A stretch of 64,000 nucleotides of DNA from Homalodisca vitripennis. Lineage: Eukaryota > Arthropoda > Insecta > Hemiptera > Cicadellidae. The position numbers and the translations under genes were made by a program. The stretch spans positions 104,841,001-104,905,000 of the forward strand of contig NC_060207.1 in the NCBI RefSeq assembly GCF_021130785.1. The letters run 5' to 3'. The stretch's first letter is position 1. Each line of letters opens with the position of its first letter. Under the pieces are notes generated by a model that saw nothing but the letters and a program-made list of their open reading frames with translations, was not told where the DNA came from and did no database searches. Positions 10,791 through 23,870 of this stretch are shown here, one piece after another.

Positions 10791-13629
10791 AAGATTTGAA
10801 ATATTAATTGAAAGAGCCTGTTAAATATAATCAACCGTTCTGTGTAAACATTGTACTGTGAGAGCACAACCATATGTTTAATTAATTTAAATACTATTTA
10901 TAGTTTTTTTGCGATATTTGTTTTAAATTTTCAATTATATTCATACAATTTATGGTTTTTAATCCAACCTCAATACACAATTAAATGTGGATGTATTTGT
11001 CTATTTATTGCATTTCTCAGGGCAAAATAGCAACCTCCAATTTTGCATTGGAAATATAATAATAAAGAGTTTTAAGTGCAAAACCTAAAAAAAACACACA
11101 CAAAGTTGCTAATATTGCCTAATCTCTGGTCCTGAACACTGAAAATGGGTAACTGATGCACGATATTTGACTAATCCCACTTTTTAGATAACATAGGCCT
11201 CTATCATATAACATCAAAAGTGATCTCATTGAGAAAGCTATGTATGAACTTCGACTTTGGAGTTACTCTAAAATCGGTCTAAAATAGTTTAAGAGTTATT
11301 GAATTAAATGTATGTAATGTTACATGAAATTGTGGGGGAGGGGAGGGTAGCCGTGGCCATGTGCTAGAATGAAATAAACGATTGTTTACGAAAAATGTAT
11401 TTTTAAATTAATTGGTTCATTTGTTTGTAAACTTTTGTTTATGTTGTAGACATTGATGTATTCCTTTTCTACTGTATATAACTTTTTAAAGTCACAAGTG
11501 ATTTATTGTTTTATCTATCGACACTTACACCTTTATATTTGTTTATATGTATCACATTTCTTAAGTTTATAAATTAGCATTTGGTTTATTGCAAACTTTC
11601 TTACATGTATTATCCCTACAAAATTACTACAACTATACCTATTGTTTTTTGCATTACCTATAGTTGTATTTATTAGTATTATATTTCTTCTATTGTTTGA
11701 AGTCATTGTATTTTATCCTCTATAATTCTTGAATAACTTCACAATTATACTTAAGGACCACTCAGCACACAGCCTTTGTTTAATTAAAACACTGGATACG
11801 TACAAATGGTACGTATAGATAAATAAATAAATAATAAGCTTATTGACTCTATGCAATGAGTGTACTATTGGCAAAAACTATACATGATTTAACAGTGGAG
11901 AGCAACTAAAGATGTATTTGCAGTTTGATGTTTCGTCAACCCAACACTGTTCATATTTTTCAGAAGCTCATCACATAATGAAAGTTGTTCCACAGAATTA
12001 TTTACAAATATATATTCGAATTTGAAACTCTTGGCTTGTAATATTTGTAATGTAGAACCGAATGTATAATCTTTACCGAATTAATTACTGTCCTGTAAAA
12101 TAATCTTTACCTTTTTCATTAGTTAAATAAACAAAAATAAATTATTATAATGGCCTAAGGGTAAATACTATCACTGTTACAGTAAATACAGCGATGTAAT
12201 TAAAAATAATTTTAAATATCCAATTCAAAATAAGAAATGTATTGTATTTTACACGAATTAAAAATACATTGTACGTACAGTAACCTACAGGTATAAAAAA
12301 ATATTGGCTTACAACACTCGTTAACAAAATATACATTTAAAATATTAGACAAGGCATTAATATTAAGCTGTTAATATAATTAGGAGTGGAGGAACACATT
12401 TTCAAAAACATATTATAAAACTTGTTTCTTATTGCAATAATAAAAAAAATTTTGCGTTGATATTGAGAAATAAATATGTAAATTAAAATAAAACACCATT
12501 TGAATGAGGTTTGTGGATGACAGTGAATAAACTTATTCGTTTGGAAAAATGCAACAAACATCGATATCTCGCACGAGTTGACTGGTTCGGACAATCCAGA
12601 GATTACTCTCAGTATGTGAGACTTGTCGAGTCGTGCCTTGAATACATCAGGACGACATTTTCCCACTGTTTGGTTAATTCTGCGTTGTCCGTTCCGTTGA
12701 CACACTTTTTCACGTCACGGGTCGTTTTTTCATGATGAAATAATCAGAATTTTAGTTACGGTATTAACATAACCAAAATGTTTCGAATAATTCAAATTAT
12801 AAGTACATTGTAGTAGGTGATACCCCCATACACCTATATGTAGCTCACAAAGCTGGCTAAATTGGTTAAAAAAATTACAAGTTGTTTATAAAAATGTTAT
12901 CTGTTGCCATATAAAGTTACTGATGACGTAGAATATGTTTTATGAGGCGAATATGAACAACAAATTAGTGATAACACTAGAATGTATGTAGTATTCTTAG
13001 CGGCTGAGCCTACTATTAACAAATTGAATAAAACTAGTAAATACACCATTATTTATTTTTTACAATCAATCTTTATAACCAAAACATTTATTAGCGAAGA
13101 CGTCCAAAACTGGACTGAATCTAGTAACTAGGTTCAGTCAACACAATTCGTTATTGTTTGATAGGTTCCATTAATAGTAGTGCTAGGTCTGGTCGTTGCA
13201 TTGTACTATGAACGGCTCTTCAAGTGTTGAATTAATAATTATCTTCTCTGAGATTCTCGCGATTTGATGCAAAGATGGAGATGATGGGATTCTGAGCTTG
13301 CCTGCATGTACTTGGCTGGATCCAGCCCCAAAATGATCAACTGCATATGTTACGAAAGAGCAGTGACTCGGACAGCCCTATAAGGCACATTGGTATTGAA
13401 CCTGTGGACATGACGGGGAAAAAAGGTTAAAATACTACAAAGCAGCTGGGACTACCCTGGTCACATAGGGCCTAGCAACGCAGTAAAACGATAAACTGAC
13501 CAAGGTTAAAAGTGTGTATCTTACTGCAGAAAGACCAAAATCCTTGGCCTGACTATTGACCAGATTAATATACATATTGAGTAATATTAACTTCCAAATT
13601 ACTAACAATAAAAAGTTATTGACTAAATT
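10791..13629. other. Intergenic DNA, nothing firm
   Basis: Mostly AT-rich. A slightly more GC-rich patch at about 12505-12730 carries overlapping open frames on both strands (minus 12705-12337, plus 12511-12735), but no motif or convincing splice pattern was seen. Confidence 0.4.
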
Positions 13630-13639
13630 TTGTATAGAC

Positions 13640-13870
13640 TGACTAAAGGTAGCTCGCTGAGGTGAAAAAAATTATGTCTGTCTGTCCGCACGATATCTCG
13701 AAAACGAACTGACCTATAGAGTATGTACTTAACATTTTTCCTGAAGGTTAATTTCTATATATGCAACACTGAATTTGATGATAGGGCATGCTACTCTATG
13801 AAGTTTGGCTGGGCATTAATAAATATATTATTTACATTGGTCTTACGGGTAAACATGATTGAAACGAGTG
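13640..13870 (+). repeat. Dispersed repeat, family A
   Basis: Characteristic core GTCTGTCTGTCCGCACGAT followed by ATCTCGAAAACGAACTGACC, then TTAATTTCTA..., GAAGTTTGGCTGGG and a 3' part ACATTGGTCTTACGGGTAAA. Related copies are seen at 14030-14320, 41000-41160 (inverted), 49000-49080, 50400-50540 (inverted) and 54950-55150 (inverted). The class is unknown; no coding content. Confidence 0.7.
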
Positions 13871-14029
13871 AGTAGCTCAATAAATAGATTTGTAAAAAAG
13901 CTGGGGACAATCATACGAGATTGTTACATACGACATAATTATCACTTGCAGCTTATTTATACAGTATACAAAATTAAAAAAATAATAGATAGAAAAATTA
14001 ATGACAAAAGTAAGTGACAGATTTGAATT

Positions 14030-14320
14030 CAGCGCAGTCTTGCGTTAAAGTATCCTCTTTAGCTCACGGAAAGTTTATTATTTTAATACTGCTATGAAAG
14101 TTGACTTTATAAACAAATATATGAATGCATCGTGTGCTCAGAAATTCCGAAAGAAATCTATCAGTAGACTTTTAATTTTGCATGAAACTTAATTTCTACA
14201 TACACAGGAATCACCATATAGGTAATAAAGGAAACACTATTATCAGTTCTATTATGGTGTATGCCAAACCATGAAGTTTAGCTGTCCTTGACAATGAAGC
14301 ATATTATTAAATAGTTGTCA
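14030..14320 (+). repeat. Diverged copy of dispersed repeat family A
   Basis: The segment ACTTAATTTCTACATACA and the later CCATGAAGTTTAGCTG match the middle and distal parts of the copy at 13640-13870. The GTCTGTC core is lost. Confidence 0.45.
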
Positions 14321-15580
14321 CAATTTCTCTTTTGCCTGCCAGGGTAATGTAAAATGTTCTTTTCTATAAGACTTTTTGTGTCTATTTTTGCAAAAGTCAA
14401 TTCGATAATAAAATGAACTATAGACCTGAAATGTACATGCAACCTCAGCAAAGCTTTTTACTTGACACGTGGTATGGTTTACTCCTAGATTGCTTTGACT
14501 ATAAGGTAAAATAACTTGGTTTGGGATTCTTGGACTGGAATACAAACAAAATACCTTCTAAAAAATTTACATCAAAACAATATTTAACTATTATACATTT
14601 CAAATTTTAAATGCTTTTTTTATGTACGTGATTGGCTTGGAGTAGTTTTATTGCACCAATAAATGTTAAAATAGGGAGTTTAAGACTAAACATGTGATAA
14701 CCGAACATTAAGCTACGAAAGATTTTCTTTTGACGCTATGAGCATCTAGTATGTCAAATGATAAGGTTTGACTATTTTATATTTAATAAATATGTTAACT
14801 AAAAGAAGAATCAATTTAAATGGCTCTGATTCAATTATAAAATTACCTAAATTTTATTAATGTAGTCTTCACCAAGAAAATGAATTTTCATACTATCCCT
14901 AACTTAATTTAATTTCAATAAAACTAAACGTGTATTAGTAATATCTTCAATAATCAAGATCAAGTCACAGATTCTCTAATAAAAAGCAATGTTTGCATTG
15001 ACACATTTGGAACGTCTTCCCTGTTGTGACATTTGATATGAGTGTTAAATGCTATGTGTTTTTATTTGTTAAATTTCCTATTGCTTAACTTATGTTTCTA
15101 ACGATTACTAGATTATGTTCGTTCTAGCTACATTCTAATCTGGGAAAACTGGAGTTTCAGTATTTCGGTCACATTGATGAGGGGTCTAAACTATTCTGTT
15201 CGTTATTAACTCTTAATGGATTTTACATCCATCACAACGGCTATTAACAATTTCTAAATTAGGTGACAGGATTTAAAAAATTGGGAAAATGGTGTTTATA
15301 ATATAATTTAATGGTAGACATATTTTATACATGTTTCTGAAATATTTCTCTAACATTATTCTATTTTAAACGATGACTATGTATAGACATCTCAGTAAAA
15401 TCAATATTCTTCTCAAAATAATTTATACGTTGTCTATCTAATTAAAAATAATACAAAAATACATTTATTATTACTATTTTATTTACAGTTATAATTAATT
15501 ATAAAACGTTTATATATGAAATATACGATATATTTTGTGGTGGATACAGTATTCAACGTTACATTTCTTTAGTGTCTTCC
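14321..15580. other. Intergenic DNA, nothing recognised
   Basis: Only short AT-rich frames and no repeat that I could match elsewhere in the window. Confidence 0.4.
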
Positions 15581-15584
15581 TCAA

Positions 15585-16245
15585 GCTTCCTGTAATCTGA
15601 AAGCCTTGTCTTAGGATAGATTACTGAAATCTGTGATCGACACATACGTGAAAAGACCCCGTGATATCGAATCATGGAGTACAAGTGAGAAAGTAATCTT
15701 ATCTCTTCTTACAGATTGTAATTCTGCTTCATTCCTGAAGGGGAGACACTGACTTATGGAATGAAAAAGAGGTTATCCCATCATACTGTAACACTAGTAC
15801 AGCTAGTCGGTGCTCAACTCTCAACACGACACGCACTTTCGGCGACTGCCTGAATGCTATTCAGTTTGTAGCGTCACACTTACAATGTTCCAATGATGCA
15901 TTATTGGAACGTGACTTGCTTTATTCGGAAAAACTCATTCTGCAGGCCACTAAGAAGGAGGAGCGAATTCTAAATTCGAAAACTAAACGAGAGTTTGGAA
16001 TTTCTTAGAATTATTGATGAATTTAAACGTTTTGCATTGTTTCGACATCTGAGACATCGAGTCTACAAAAGAGTTCTTTTAATTGTGCATCTGATGATAC
16101 AATGATAACACCACAACATCTAGTATACACTAGATGTGCGTCTGGCTCTACTGCTTGTTTCGATCTTACTGAATAACTTCAGGTAGGTGTCGATCACAGA
16201 TTTCAGTGAAATATATCCTACGACACGGGTTTCAGATAACAGGAT
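15585..16245. mobile_element. Inverted-repeat DNA element (MITE-like)
   Basis: The two ends (about 15588-15643 and 16187-16242) are inverted copies. They share a perfect stretch that includes AAATCTGTGATCGACAC and, more loosely, the flanking TTAGGATA and CTGAAA segments. The interior has no transposase frame. It contains a perfect hairpin (arms ACATCTAGT, 4-nt loop, 16116-16137) and, at 16038-16110, a piece that resembles dispersed repeat family D. I infer a non-autonomous DNA element; target duplication and superfamily were not determined. Confidence 0.55.
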
Positions 16246-17745
16246 TAGAAATGGCGTGAAGGTATAAAAAGTGTAATATTGGTATAGCCGTATAAGTTAA
16301 TTATTAGATTCTGTAATCTGTCAATACTTAAACATTTTTGAAAAATTAAATGAGTTTATTATTCGTGATTCTCTAGAAGTTCATCTGTTACATGAAAAGT
16401 ACTATCTTGAAAAATAATATTTGCTTATTGACATCAGTAAAGAACCGATATGAAATTACAATAGGATAAGATAACAGAAAATTACCATTACATTCCAATC
16501 GTTCTTCAGAGAATCATATTGACTGTAATTCAATATTTAATTATTTACAAAGAAAAATTTGGGGATAGATATGAAATTTAACCATTAACTTAACACCATT
16601 TTTAATAAAATCTAATGCAAAGTATTACTGGACTTTACATAGTATTCGTTAACCAACAAACATCTTACACGTAACATGTACTTTAATGTAAAATTCGTGA
16701 CGTGCAAAACTGAGCTATCCAGACACACTGTTTGTAGTTCTCCCCTAACCACATCAATGTCGGCACCACGTCAAACATAAACATTCTTTACCCTTGACTC
16801 CATTTTGCTAAATGTAAATAAGTCAACAATCTATCAAATAAGACTTCATTTTACTTTAATATGTTGTATAAAAACCTCTTTATTACAATACTTCCATAAT
16901 ATTTAAACTATGAGGAGATCAGCAATATCATACTCGTGCAGGGTTTCTTTCTTCAAAAGTTTATATTTTAAAAAAAACAGAGTTACAAGAGACCGCCTAT
17001 TTGGATGTTTATTTTGACATTCTCTCTTAGAATGAGATGATAAATTCGAAAAGATTTCGCCTGTTCATTAAAACATAATTAAATCTATAAAGTATTCAGT
17101 TGGAAGAATTCGAGGGATTAAAATAGATATCGAACTCTGATTTAAATACGTATACACGATATTTTGACATACAATTAAACAATCGCACTCTTTTGACTGA
17201 ATATGAATTGATATACGAACCTCAATATAGTGTTTTTAAAGCTCATGTGTTAAAGAAATACAAATAGGATTTTCTAATGTACAATAAGGCTTTAAACACA
17301 CATATTATTCACGACATGTAGGATAACACGGAGTGCAACAACAAAACAAGTATCATAAACTTCATTCCAATATCATTAATTTAAATTTGTTTATTCTGTG
17401 AGTGATCTGTGAGATAAATTTTTTACATTTATAAGTACATATAGTAGGTTATTTACCATCTATAATACAATAAAATTAATAACATCATGCAGTAGGACGA
17501 CAGTACAGTAGTTGTAGATACGAATAAGTTTTAATAGTTTGCCATATTAAAGTTAACAGTTAATACCGTTGTCACTCTAAAACGTGATTCATACTGAAGC
17601 TATTCCATAGCGTGTCACAACCATCGATGATCGATGGTCGCTACCTAACTTTGTTATTTGACAATTTTTTATGTGAGTTATACATGAAAAATAGATAATT
17701 TGTTAAATCTTGGGCCAAATTAATCACTGGGACTTACTCATTAGA
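16246..17745. other. 3' flank of the receptor gene, AT-rich
   Basis: No coding exon was recognised. The transcript of the minus-strand receptor gene must end somewhere here. AATAAA on the minus strand at 17395-17390 is one possible polyadenylation signal, with no further support. A short near-palindrome ACCATCGAT/ATCGATGGT lies near 17621. Confidence 0.4.
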
Positions 17746-17859
17746 TCATTCCCATGGAGGAAATGTACTGTTACGCAAAGGAACTGAGGGGTCCTTGTTA
17801 CTTGTACCTCTTGTTGTGAAATGTTTCACCACTAATTTCTTCATTCCCCGCAGAGCAAT
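17746..17859 (-). CDS. Receptor coding exon 4: C-terminal tail
   Basis: After acceptor TTGTTTCAG|, a phase-0 frame of 37 codons runs to TGA at 17748-17746. It begins IALRGMKKLVVKHF, the basic amphipathic pattern that usually follows TM7 and KELK in these receptors, and ends in a Ser/Thr/Pro-rich tail. The intron joining it to exon 3 is about 2.4 kb. This exon was inferred from phase, splice sites and pattern; no transcript was available. Confidence 0.8.
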   Translation of the reverse strand: MALRGMKKLVVKHFTTRGTSNKDPSVPLRNSTFPPWE

Positions 17860-20800
17860 CTGAAACAATATTTATTACATTAATAACAAATTGCAACTTA
17901 ATATTTATGGGCTTTACAGGATAATGAAGAATATTATGAGAATATATAATAAGGTATAAAAAGATATATAAATGAAATCTTTATTATTTTTCATAAGTAA
18001 TCAATATATTCCTTTGTATGAAGAAAACTGAAATTCCTAAAAGTCGATACTAAATACGCTAGACATTATCCATGCAATTTGAAAAGGAGCAATCTAAATT
18101 ATTTAATTTACTGATTTGAAAGATTGGTAAATATAAATATTTTATATGGAGTAGTTCTCATGTATTATTAGTAGGCTCTAAACTTTCATAATTACTGTTA
18201 GATTTCTACTTTGAATTAAAAACCGAGGCATTAAAGAAACGTCAATATACGAAATGGTGTATTGAAATAAACCTTAGAGGTACAATTTACTTTTATAAAC
18301 CGCGATATATGTCTGTTTTCTTTGTCAGATTTGTTCATTCTGCATGATTAATCTTGCACATTCTGCATCGTGTTCCTGTTGTTAAGTGACTTGTTTCTGA
18401 AAACAATAATGTTTGATAAGTTATTGAATGACCCACGAAACATTCCAAAGGCCTTCATAATAACCCTTCGCGTCTGTCATCCTTAAAGGTACTGCCCAGT
18501 GTAATCCTCTCTTAATTAATTAACTCTCAGTTCCTGTTCGTTGAATGTAAATAAGTTGCAAAAATGAAAATTATAGTTCTATTTTATACATTTTACAGTC
18601 ACAAAACTATTTCTGTTATACAATTTGATTATTATTATATTAGACGTATTCATTATTATAGTATTCATTATACGTATAGTATTCATTATACGTATGGTAT
18701 TCATTATTTTAGATTAACCTTGCTTATTAAACTGGTAAAAATGAATATCCTTAACCATCGAACCGTGTTTCAGTTTGAAAAGTTTGATTGGTTGATAAAA
18801 CAATTCTTACTTATACCTTAATGCGAAACGGTATGTGTTTCGAAGGTTTAAAGATTAAATTGCTAGGATAGGAAGACGGTAAGTTAAAAAATTTATAAAT
18901 TACTTTGATTTGGATGAAAATTTATATTGGTATAACTGTTCAGTTTAAGTTTTAAGCACAACAAAAGTTTTACTTAGAATAAGACAAACTAAACTGTTCC
19001 ATTGTTTCGTTCTTTTGTTTTTAATTATGTTTGTATTAGTGTAGGTCTAGGCTATCCATAATTTTATTTTTATTCATCTATTTTATTAGCATTTGTATTT
19101 CTATTTATATTTCTATTTATGTTAGAATATTTTCTAATATCCAAATACCTGTTTGTGTGCGTGTATGAGTGTGTGTCTGTGTAATATGTCAAGAATTTGT
19201 AGTTTTTCATAGCGCAGTACTAAATTGACGTTGCTTTATTTGTTATAAATGCAAAGGAATGAACATTTGATGTTTTAAGATTAAACTTTTATTTATAAAG
19301 TTTGATAAGTTAATCTTATTCCAATATAGATTTACAAGATCTGTGCAATATTTAAACCCGGTAAAATACATAAGACACGTACTTAAGTACATATTATTTG
19401 CTTGCATATCTGACGAAATTAGTTTTACAAAAACCATAAATGCCATAAGTTTCAATCTTATAGTTTCATAAAATAATTGTGTTTTATTTTACTCTTCTTA
19501 CGAAAAAATACACAAGCAAAGAAACAGTAGAAGAACCAGATGTTTGCAAACATGTAACAGTTTTAAGAATTAGTTGATGATGCTTAGTTTTAGTTACAAA
19601 CAACTAAATCTCTTAAACATTTCCGCTCATACAAAATTTATGAAAATTAAACTTTTTGTAACAATCCAAAATTTATATAACGAATTTCTGGAAAACAGTT
19701 TTAAGAACTAACGTTATTTAAAGTTTGTGGTTTATTTTAGTGCGTTTGACGAAGTTTGGTGGTCTATTTTAGAAAATAAACATATGATGTCTATTTCAAG
19801 GAAATCTCTATAAATTTTAGGAAAATATTAATTAATTTAAACAATTTAATAAATTATTTAAAGTATAGGTGGATAAGGAAAGAGTCCCGACTTTGTTAAT
19901 ACGTTATTGATCCCAGAGTCTCGTGCAGACTGAGGAACATCTAGAAAGCGGATATGATTAAAATGTCAACTTTATAGCTTTAGTGGTTATAGAGCACTCT
20001 AAAATTGAAAACGCAATTAAAGGGACAGAAAGAAAACTACATATTTTAGAACATGAATTTACTATCTTAGGATCATTTTTCACCTTTTAATGCATTTCAC
20101 CATTTCCCAAAGTTTGGCCTTTCTCTCCAACCTTTTTGTCGTTATTGTTGTTACATGGAAAACCTTTTTACTTTGAATAGTAGCGTACAATAAAATTACC
20201 TGTAAATATATCTTAGATACATAATATGGGTAATAAAGTATTCAAACCTTTAACTCCTTCATACGACAAGCGTATATGTACGAGTTGCTGGCTGTCTTGC
20301 ATATCATTAAGAAGTTTATGAGAACAAGGAAAGCGTGCTCAGAATAAGTTTTCAATTGCCACCAATCTTTGAGCCAGCAGTCATCACAGCAAAGGATGAA
20401 ATAGGTGAAGACAGGCAACCAGCCGATGATTACGGACCCCAATATCATCAGAGTAGTCACAATCACTTTCTCGTTCACCTGGGGAGGAGATATTGTATGA
20501 CAAAGATGTTTTAACTCGGATAGCTTTTGAGCCAATCCATCCCTGCCACAGACTAACAGCTGTAGCATAATAGAAGTATTTAAATACATGGACATTCTCA
20601 AAAGTTCCAATAATATTTTAATCTGAACTCGTTTAAAATAAATGAGACAGCTCAGTCTAACCAAGACATAGTACAGAAACATGCATTTTATTCGACTAAC
20701 GCTTTTCATACTGTGGAAAAAAGGTAATTTCGATATAATCAGATTAATATATATCTAAGATTATTTTTAGTTGACGTTTTAGATTTAAGAATTATGATTT

Positions 20801-22041
20801 TGAATCTAAGCTAAGTAGAGAACATAAAAAATAGATTCCCTAAATATCACATTATCAGATAAATATTTAGACTGAAATGATAATTGCTTAAACAATTTGA
20901 TTAAATAACCGTGAGAGGGAAGTAAGAAATTAGTTTTGGAGTGAGCTTAAGAAGAAGAGAAACGAAATACTGATTTTAGCGAAGAGATAAAGTGCCAAGG
21001 GTTCAACTAATTCCACTATCAACAACAGTACCTCCAATAACTTTGACCTTTCAAAAAGTCGAATCATTTCGCTACTATTAAAACATGTGACTTTACCCAT
21101 ATCTACATGAAACAATGTGAAACAATAGAAAAACGAAAGGTACCGTTATTCCAAATATTGGCAATGACAGAGGCATGACACATTCAATTTGCACACTTTC
21201 TAGGATACGAGATAAGGATCATCGCCTCATGAGCAGATTATATCGAGTGTACAGCTTCTTCATCACTTTCACGTAAAGGTTTCACAACCGGAAAAGAACC
21301 GATTTCCCTGATGGGGAAAAACTGGTTTCAAAGTTTTATGTTAAGTTCATGACATCAAGACTTTGCCAAGTTTTAGAATTGTCCTAACTCTGAAATTTCG
21401 AGTTAGTTCTAAATTAAAGCTTTAGAGTGATACAGAACTACACACAAATGATTTTAGATTATTTAATTACATCTTTAACATTAATTTGAAAATTTACCTT
21501 TTTTTGTTCAACAGTAACCAGAAAGAAGAGAAAATATCTTAATGATATTTCTAGATATTAACAATTTAAAATATTTAATTAAAATAAATGGTATTAAATT
21601 ACAAAATATTAAGATATGTATGTAGAAATAAGCAAATATAACTGCTAAATAAGCAAAGCTAACCTGAGATTTTGTAAAAGAAGTATTTCTGCTCTGGTGG
21701 CGGCGTTTTTTGCTGCAGTGATGTTTTCCGACAATGGGCTTTTTGTGGTGTTTGTCCACTAGGATATATATGTGGCAGTAGATGAACAACATCACCCCCA
21801 GAGTCGTAAAGAACAGCAAAGCAAAGGTCGTCCGAAACTTTGCTCTTCGTAAGAAACTGTGAACAGTTAAATTCCTTCCATTATGTTTTAATACGTTTGA
21901 TTGACGCATTATTACCAGTTTTATGTACGATAATGGTATCCCGTAATAAGATACATGCTGCTGGTCCGGATTATGAAAATCATGTCGTGAAGCCTTTTAA
22001 AAATCTATTACTTGTTATAATTTTGCGATTCTACTTGCATA

Positions 22042-22097
<56 letters not shown>

Positions 22098-23867
22098 ATA
22101 CTCGTAATCATTTACTTAGTGTATTTCAAACTATTAAAGAAATTTTGTTAACATATAAGTAATAATAGAAAAACAATAGAAGTTTTTAATTATCTTCATA
22201 ATTTATTGGTGATTTTTAAAATATTGAAATCCTAAAATCACATTATGCTTTGAGAATAAAAATTGATAATGTCAATAATGTCATCATTAGAATTAGATAA
22301 AACCCATTATGTAAATATCAATTGATACGAATTGATACGATGTACACCAATAACATACAAATATCCTTTTTTTGTGATTTATTTTTTAAAGTTTTATAAA
22401 AATTCATCACTAAATTCACTACAATATTTGTTAAGATATTATTACTATTTTGAAACTATAAATCTGGTCGGTTTTAATTACGTTTAAAATTCTTCGTTTT
22501 ATTTATAATTTCAATTATATTATATTTTTATTTTTTAAATTAATTTTATTATTTGTCCCTAAATAAATCTCTAACAATATTTAAATAATTATACAGATAA
22601 TTATCTCTTTAATTATTTCAAATATTCTTGCGATTGGTTGGGAATAATAAGAAAGGAAAATCATGGTTCTTAAGTCAATATGTTTATGAATATGTGAAGT
22701 GAATATTAAACATATGTAATACATGATGTAATATATCATACGAAATTCTCTGAGATGAGGCAATTCGCAACATAGGGGTCAACGAATCCTACCAGTTATA
22801 TAAGGAGTAAAGGAAAAGCCTTTGTAACGAATCACATAAAATCATAATTTTAGACTTGTGAGATTATTGTACTGTAAAATTAATTAAGTGAACATGAATA
22901 AATTAATCCATACATTTTATTTTATGAAATAAAACAAATAAAAATCTATAAAGAGAAAAGATATAAAAACGAATCAACGAGATCGTAGAGAAACCGGGAA
23001 GACGGGTAAATGAACAAGTATTCAGTAGTCTCCTTTAATTATTTGAAATGATACAGCAAGTACGTGACAAACGTAGGAAATATTGTGACAACTGTTGTCG
23101 TTATATTCTTTGAGAAATGTTTACATGTCTGTTGCATTGCATTCTTATAATAATTTCCGAAAACAAATAACATTTGATTGAAACGTTCTACCACTCAATT
23201 TTAGTATTACTTTGCACAAGAGTTTATATAAAAATACTCACAGATGTGAGCACGAGTTGTACGCGCTGCCCTCGACGATGAATATGTCGATGATGAGTAG
23301 AACAGAAGGTATTGTCCACAGTAGGAGAGCGATAGTCCTCACGGTACTTCTGGTCATATATACCGGGTACTTGAGAGGTTGCAGAATACCCAGGTAATGA
23401 TTGCCGGCCAGGGCGAGCAGATGGAACATGGTAGTCAAGACGGCTCCCATGCGGAGCGCCTCGACCACCAGGGATGTGCAGTCGGCCAGGAGACTGATAC
23501 CGAACCCGCGAGGAACCAGGGTGAAGAGGACGAGACCGAGAGCGTAGAGGAAGAGACTGAAGGTGTCGGCACCGGCAAGACTGAGACTGATGTAGAGTGT
23601 GGGGTAGACCTTGGACCGCATGAAGCAGACGGAGGAGAGGATCACTATATTGACTGCCAGGGAGACGATACAGCACAGGATGAGGAATGAGGTAGTGTAA
23701 ATGACGATTTTGGGGTCTATATCAGAATTTTTGTTGGTGATATTGGGTCTGTCTATTGACTGGATTGAAACGTTTGTGACATTCTCGTTTACTGGAGTGT
23801 CTATAGTAACTCCTGCCCAAGGAAGAGAATATACTTGCAGTAATTGATGTGCTGCCAGGTCATCCAT
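17746..23867 (-). CDS. Class A (rhodopsin-like) G-protein-coupled receptor, four coding exons
   Basis: A cell-surface receptor expected to signal through G proteins; the ligand cannot be told. Exons 23867-23242, 21856-21664, 20478-20248 and 17859-17746 join with phases 2, 0, 0 to give 387 residues. The N-terminus has three N-glycosylation sites (N29, N32, N42) and no signal peptide. TM1 spans about 54-80 (N73), TM2 88-112 (D101), TM3 130-155, TM4 175-197 (W184), TM5 219-242 (no central Pro), TM6 278-302 (GWLP at 292-295), TM7 319-343. C130 and C206 can form the usual TM3-loop 2 disulphide. DRY is replaced by NHY (156-158) and NPxxY by NSYIY (338-342). The third loop is basic. The start ATG (23867-23865) lies 3 nt after an acceptor (TTTCAG|AGT), so a 5' UTR exon lies upstream; a coding upstream exon is not excluded. 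It is probably an orphan insect receptor. Confidence 0.92.
18648..18710 (+). repeat. Short tandem repeat of about 18 bp within receptor intron 3
   Basis: Three to four imperfect copies of GTATTCATTATACGTATA. This explains the repeated tyrosine/histidine phrase in the plus-strand frame here, which is therefore not a gene. Confidence 0.8.
20248..20478 (-). CDS. Receptor coding exon 3: TM6 and TM7
   Basis: 231 nt between acceptor CTCCCCAG| and donor AAG|GTTTGA. It encodes VNEKVIVTTLMILG (TM6 with GWLP), a Trp/Cys-rich third outer loop, TM7 with NSYIY, and CRMKELK, the start of helix 8. The donor is weak, and without splicing the frame would stop one codon later (GTT TGA). The phase-0 match to the next exon supports splicing. 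Confidence 0.9.
21664..21856 (-). CDS. Receptor coding exon 2: TM5 and third intracellular loop
   Basis: 193 nt between acceptor TTCACAG| and donor CTCAG|GTTAGC. The first base completes the split Leu codon at residue 209. It encodes FLRRAKFRTTFALLFF through a His/Lys/Arg-rich loop. TM5 lacks the usual proline. It ends in phase 0. Confidence 0.9.
22046..22093. repeat. (TA)n microsatellite in receptor intron 1
   Basis: About 48 bp of alternating TA between exon 1 and exon 2 of the receptor gene. Confidence 0.95.
23242..23867 (-). CDS. Receptor coding exon 1: N-terminus and TM1-TM4
   Basis: Encodes residues 1-208 plus two bases. Preceded by acceptor TTTCAG| at 23871 and followed by an ideal donor CATCT|GTGAGT at 23241. 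It is clearly more GC-rich than the flanking introns, which marks it as constrained coding sequence. Confidence 0.93.
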
Positions 23868-23870
23868 ACT

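Noticed and set aside
18564..18821. Plus-strand 85-codon frame inside receptor intron 3
   Set aside because: Its middle is the 18-bp tandem repeat; composition is AT-driven and no motif is present.
23224..23690. Open frames overlapping receptor exon 1 in other frames on both strands
   Set aside because: They are shadows of a GC-rich coding exon. The frame with seven-transmembrane motifs and matching splice phases is the real one.
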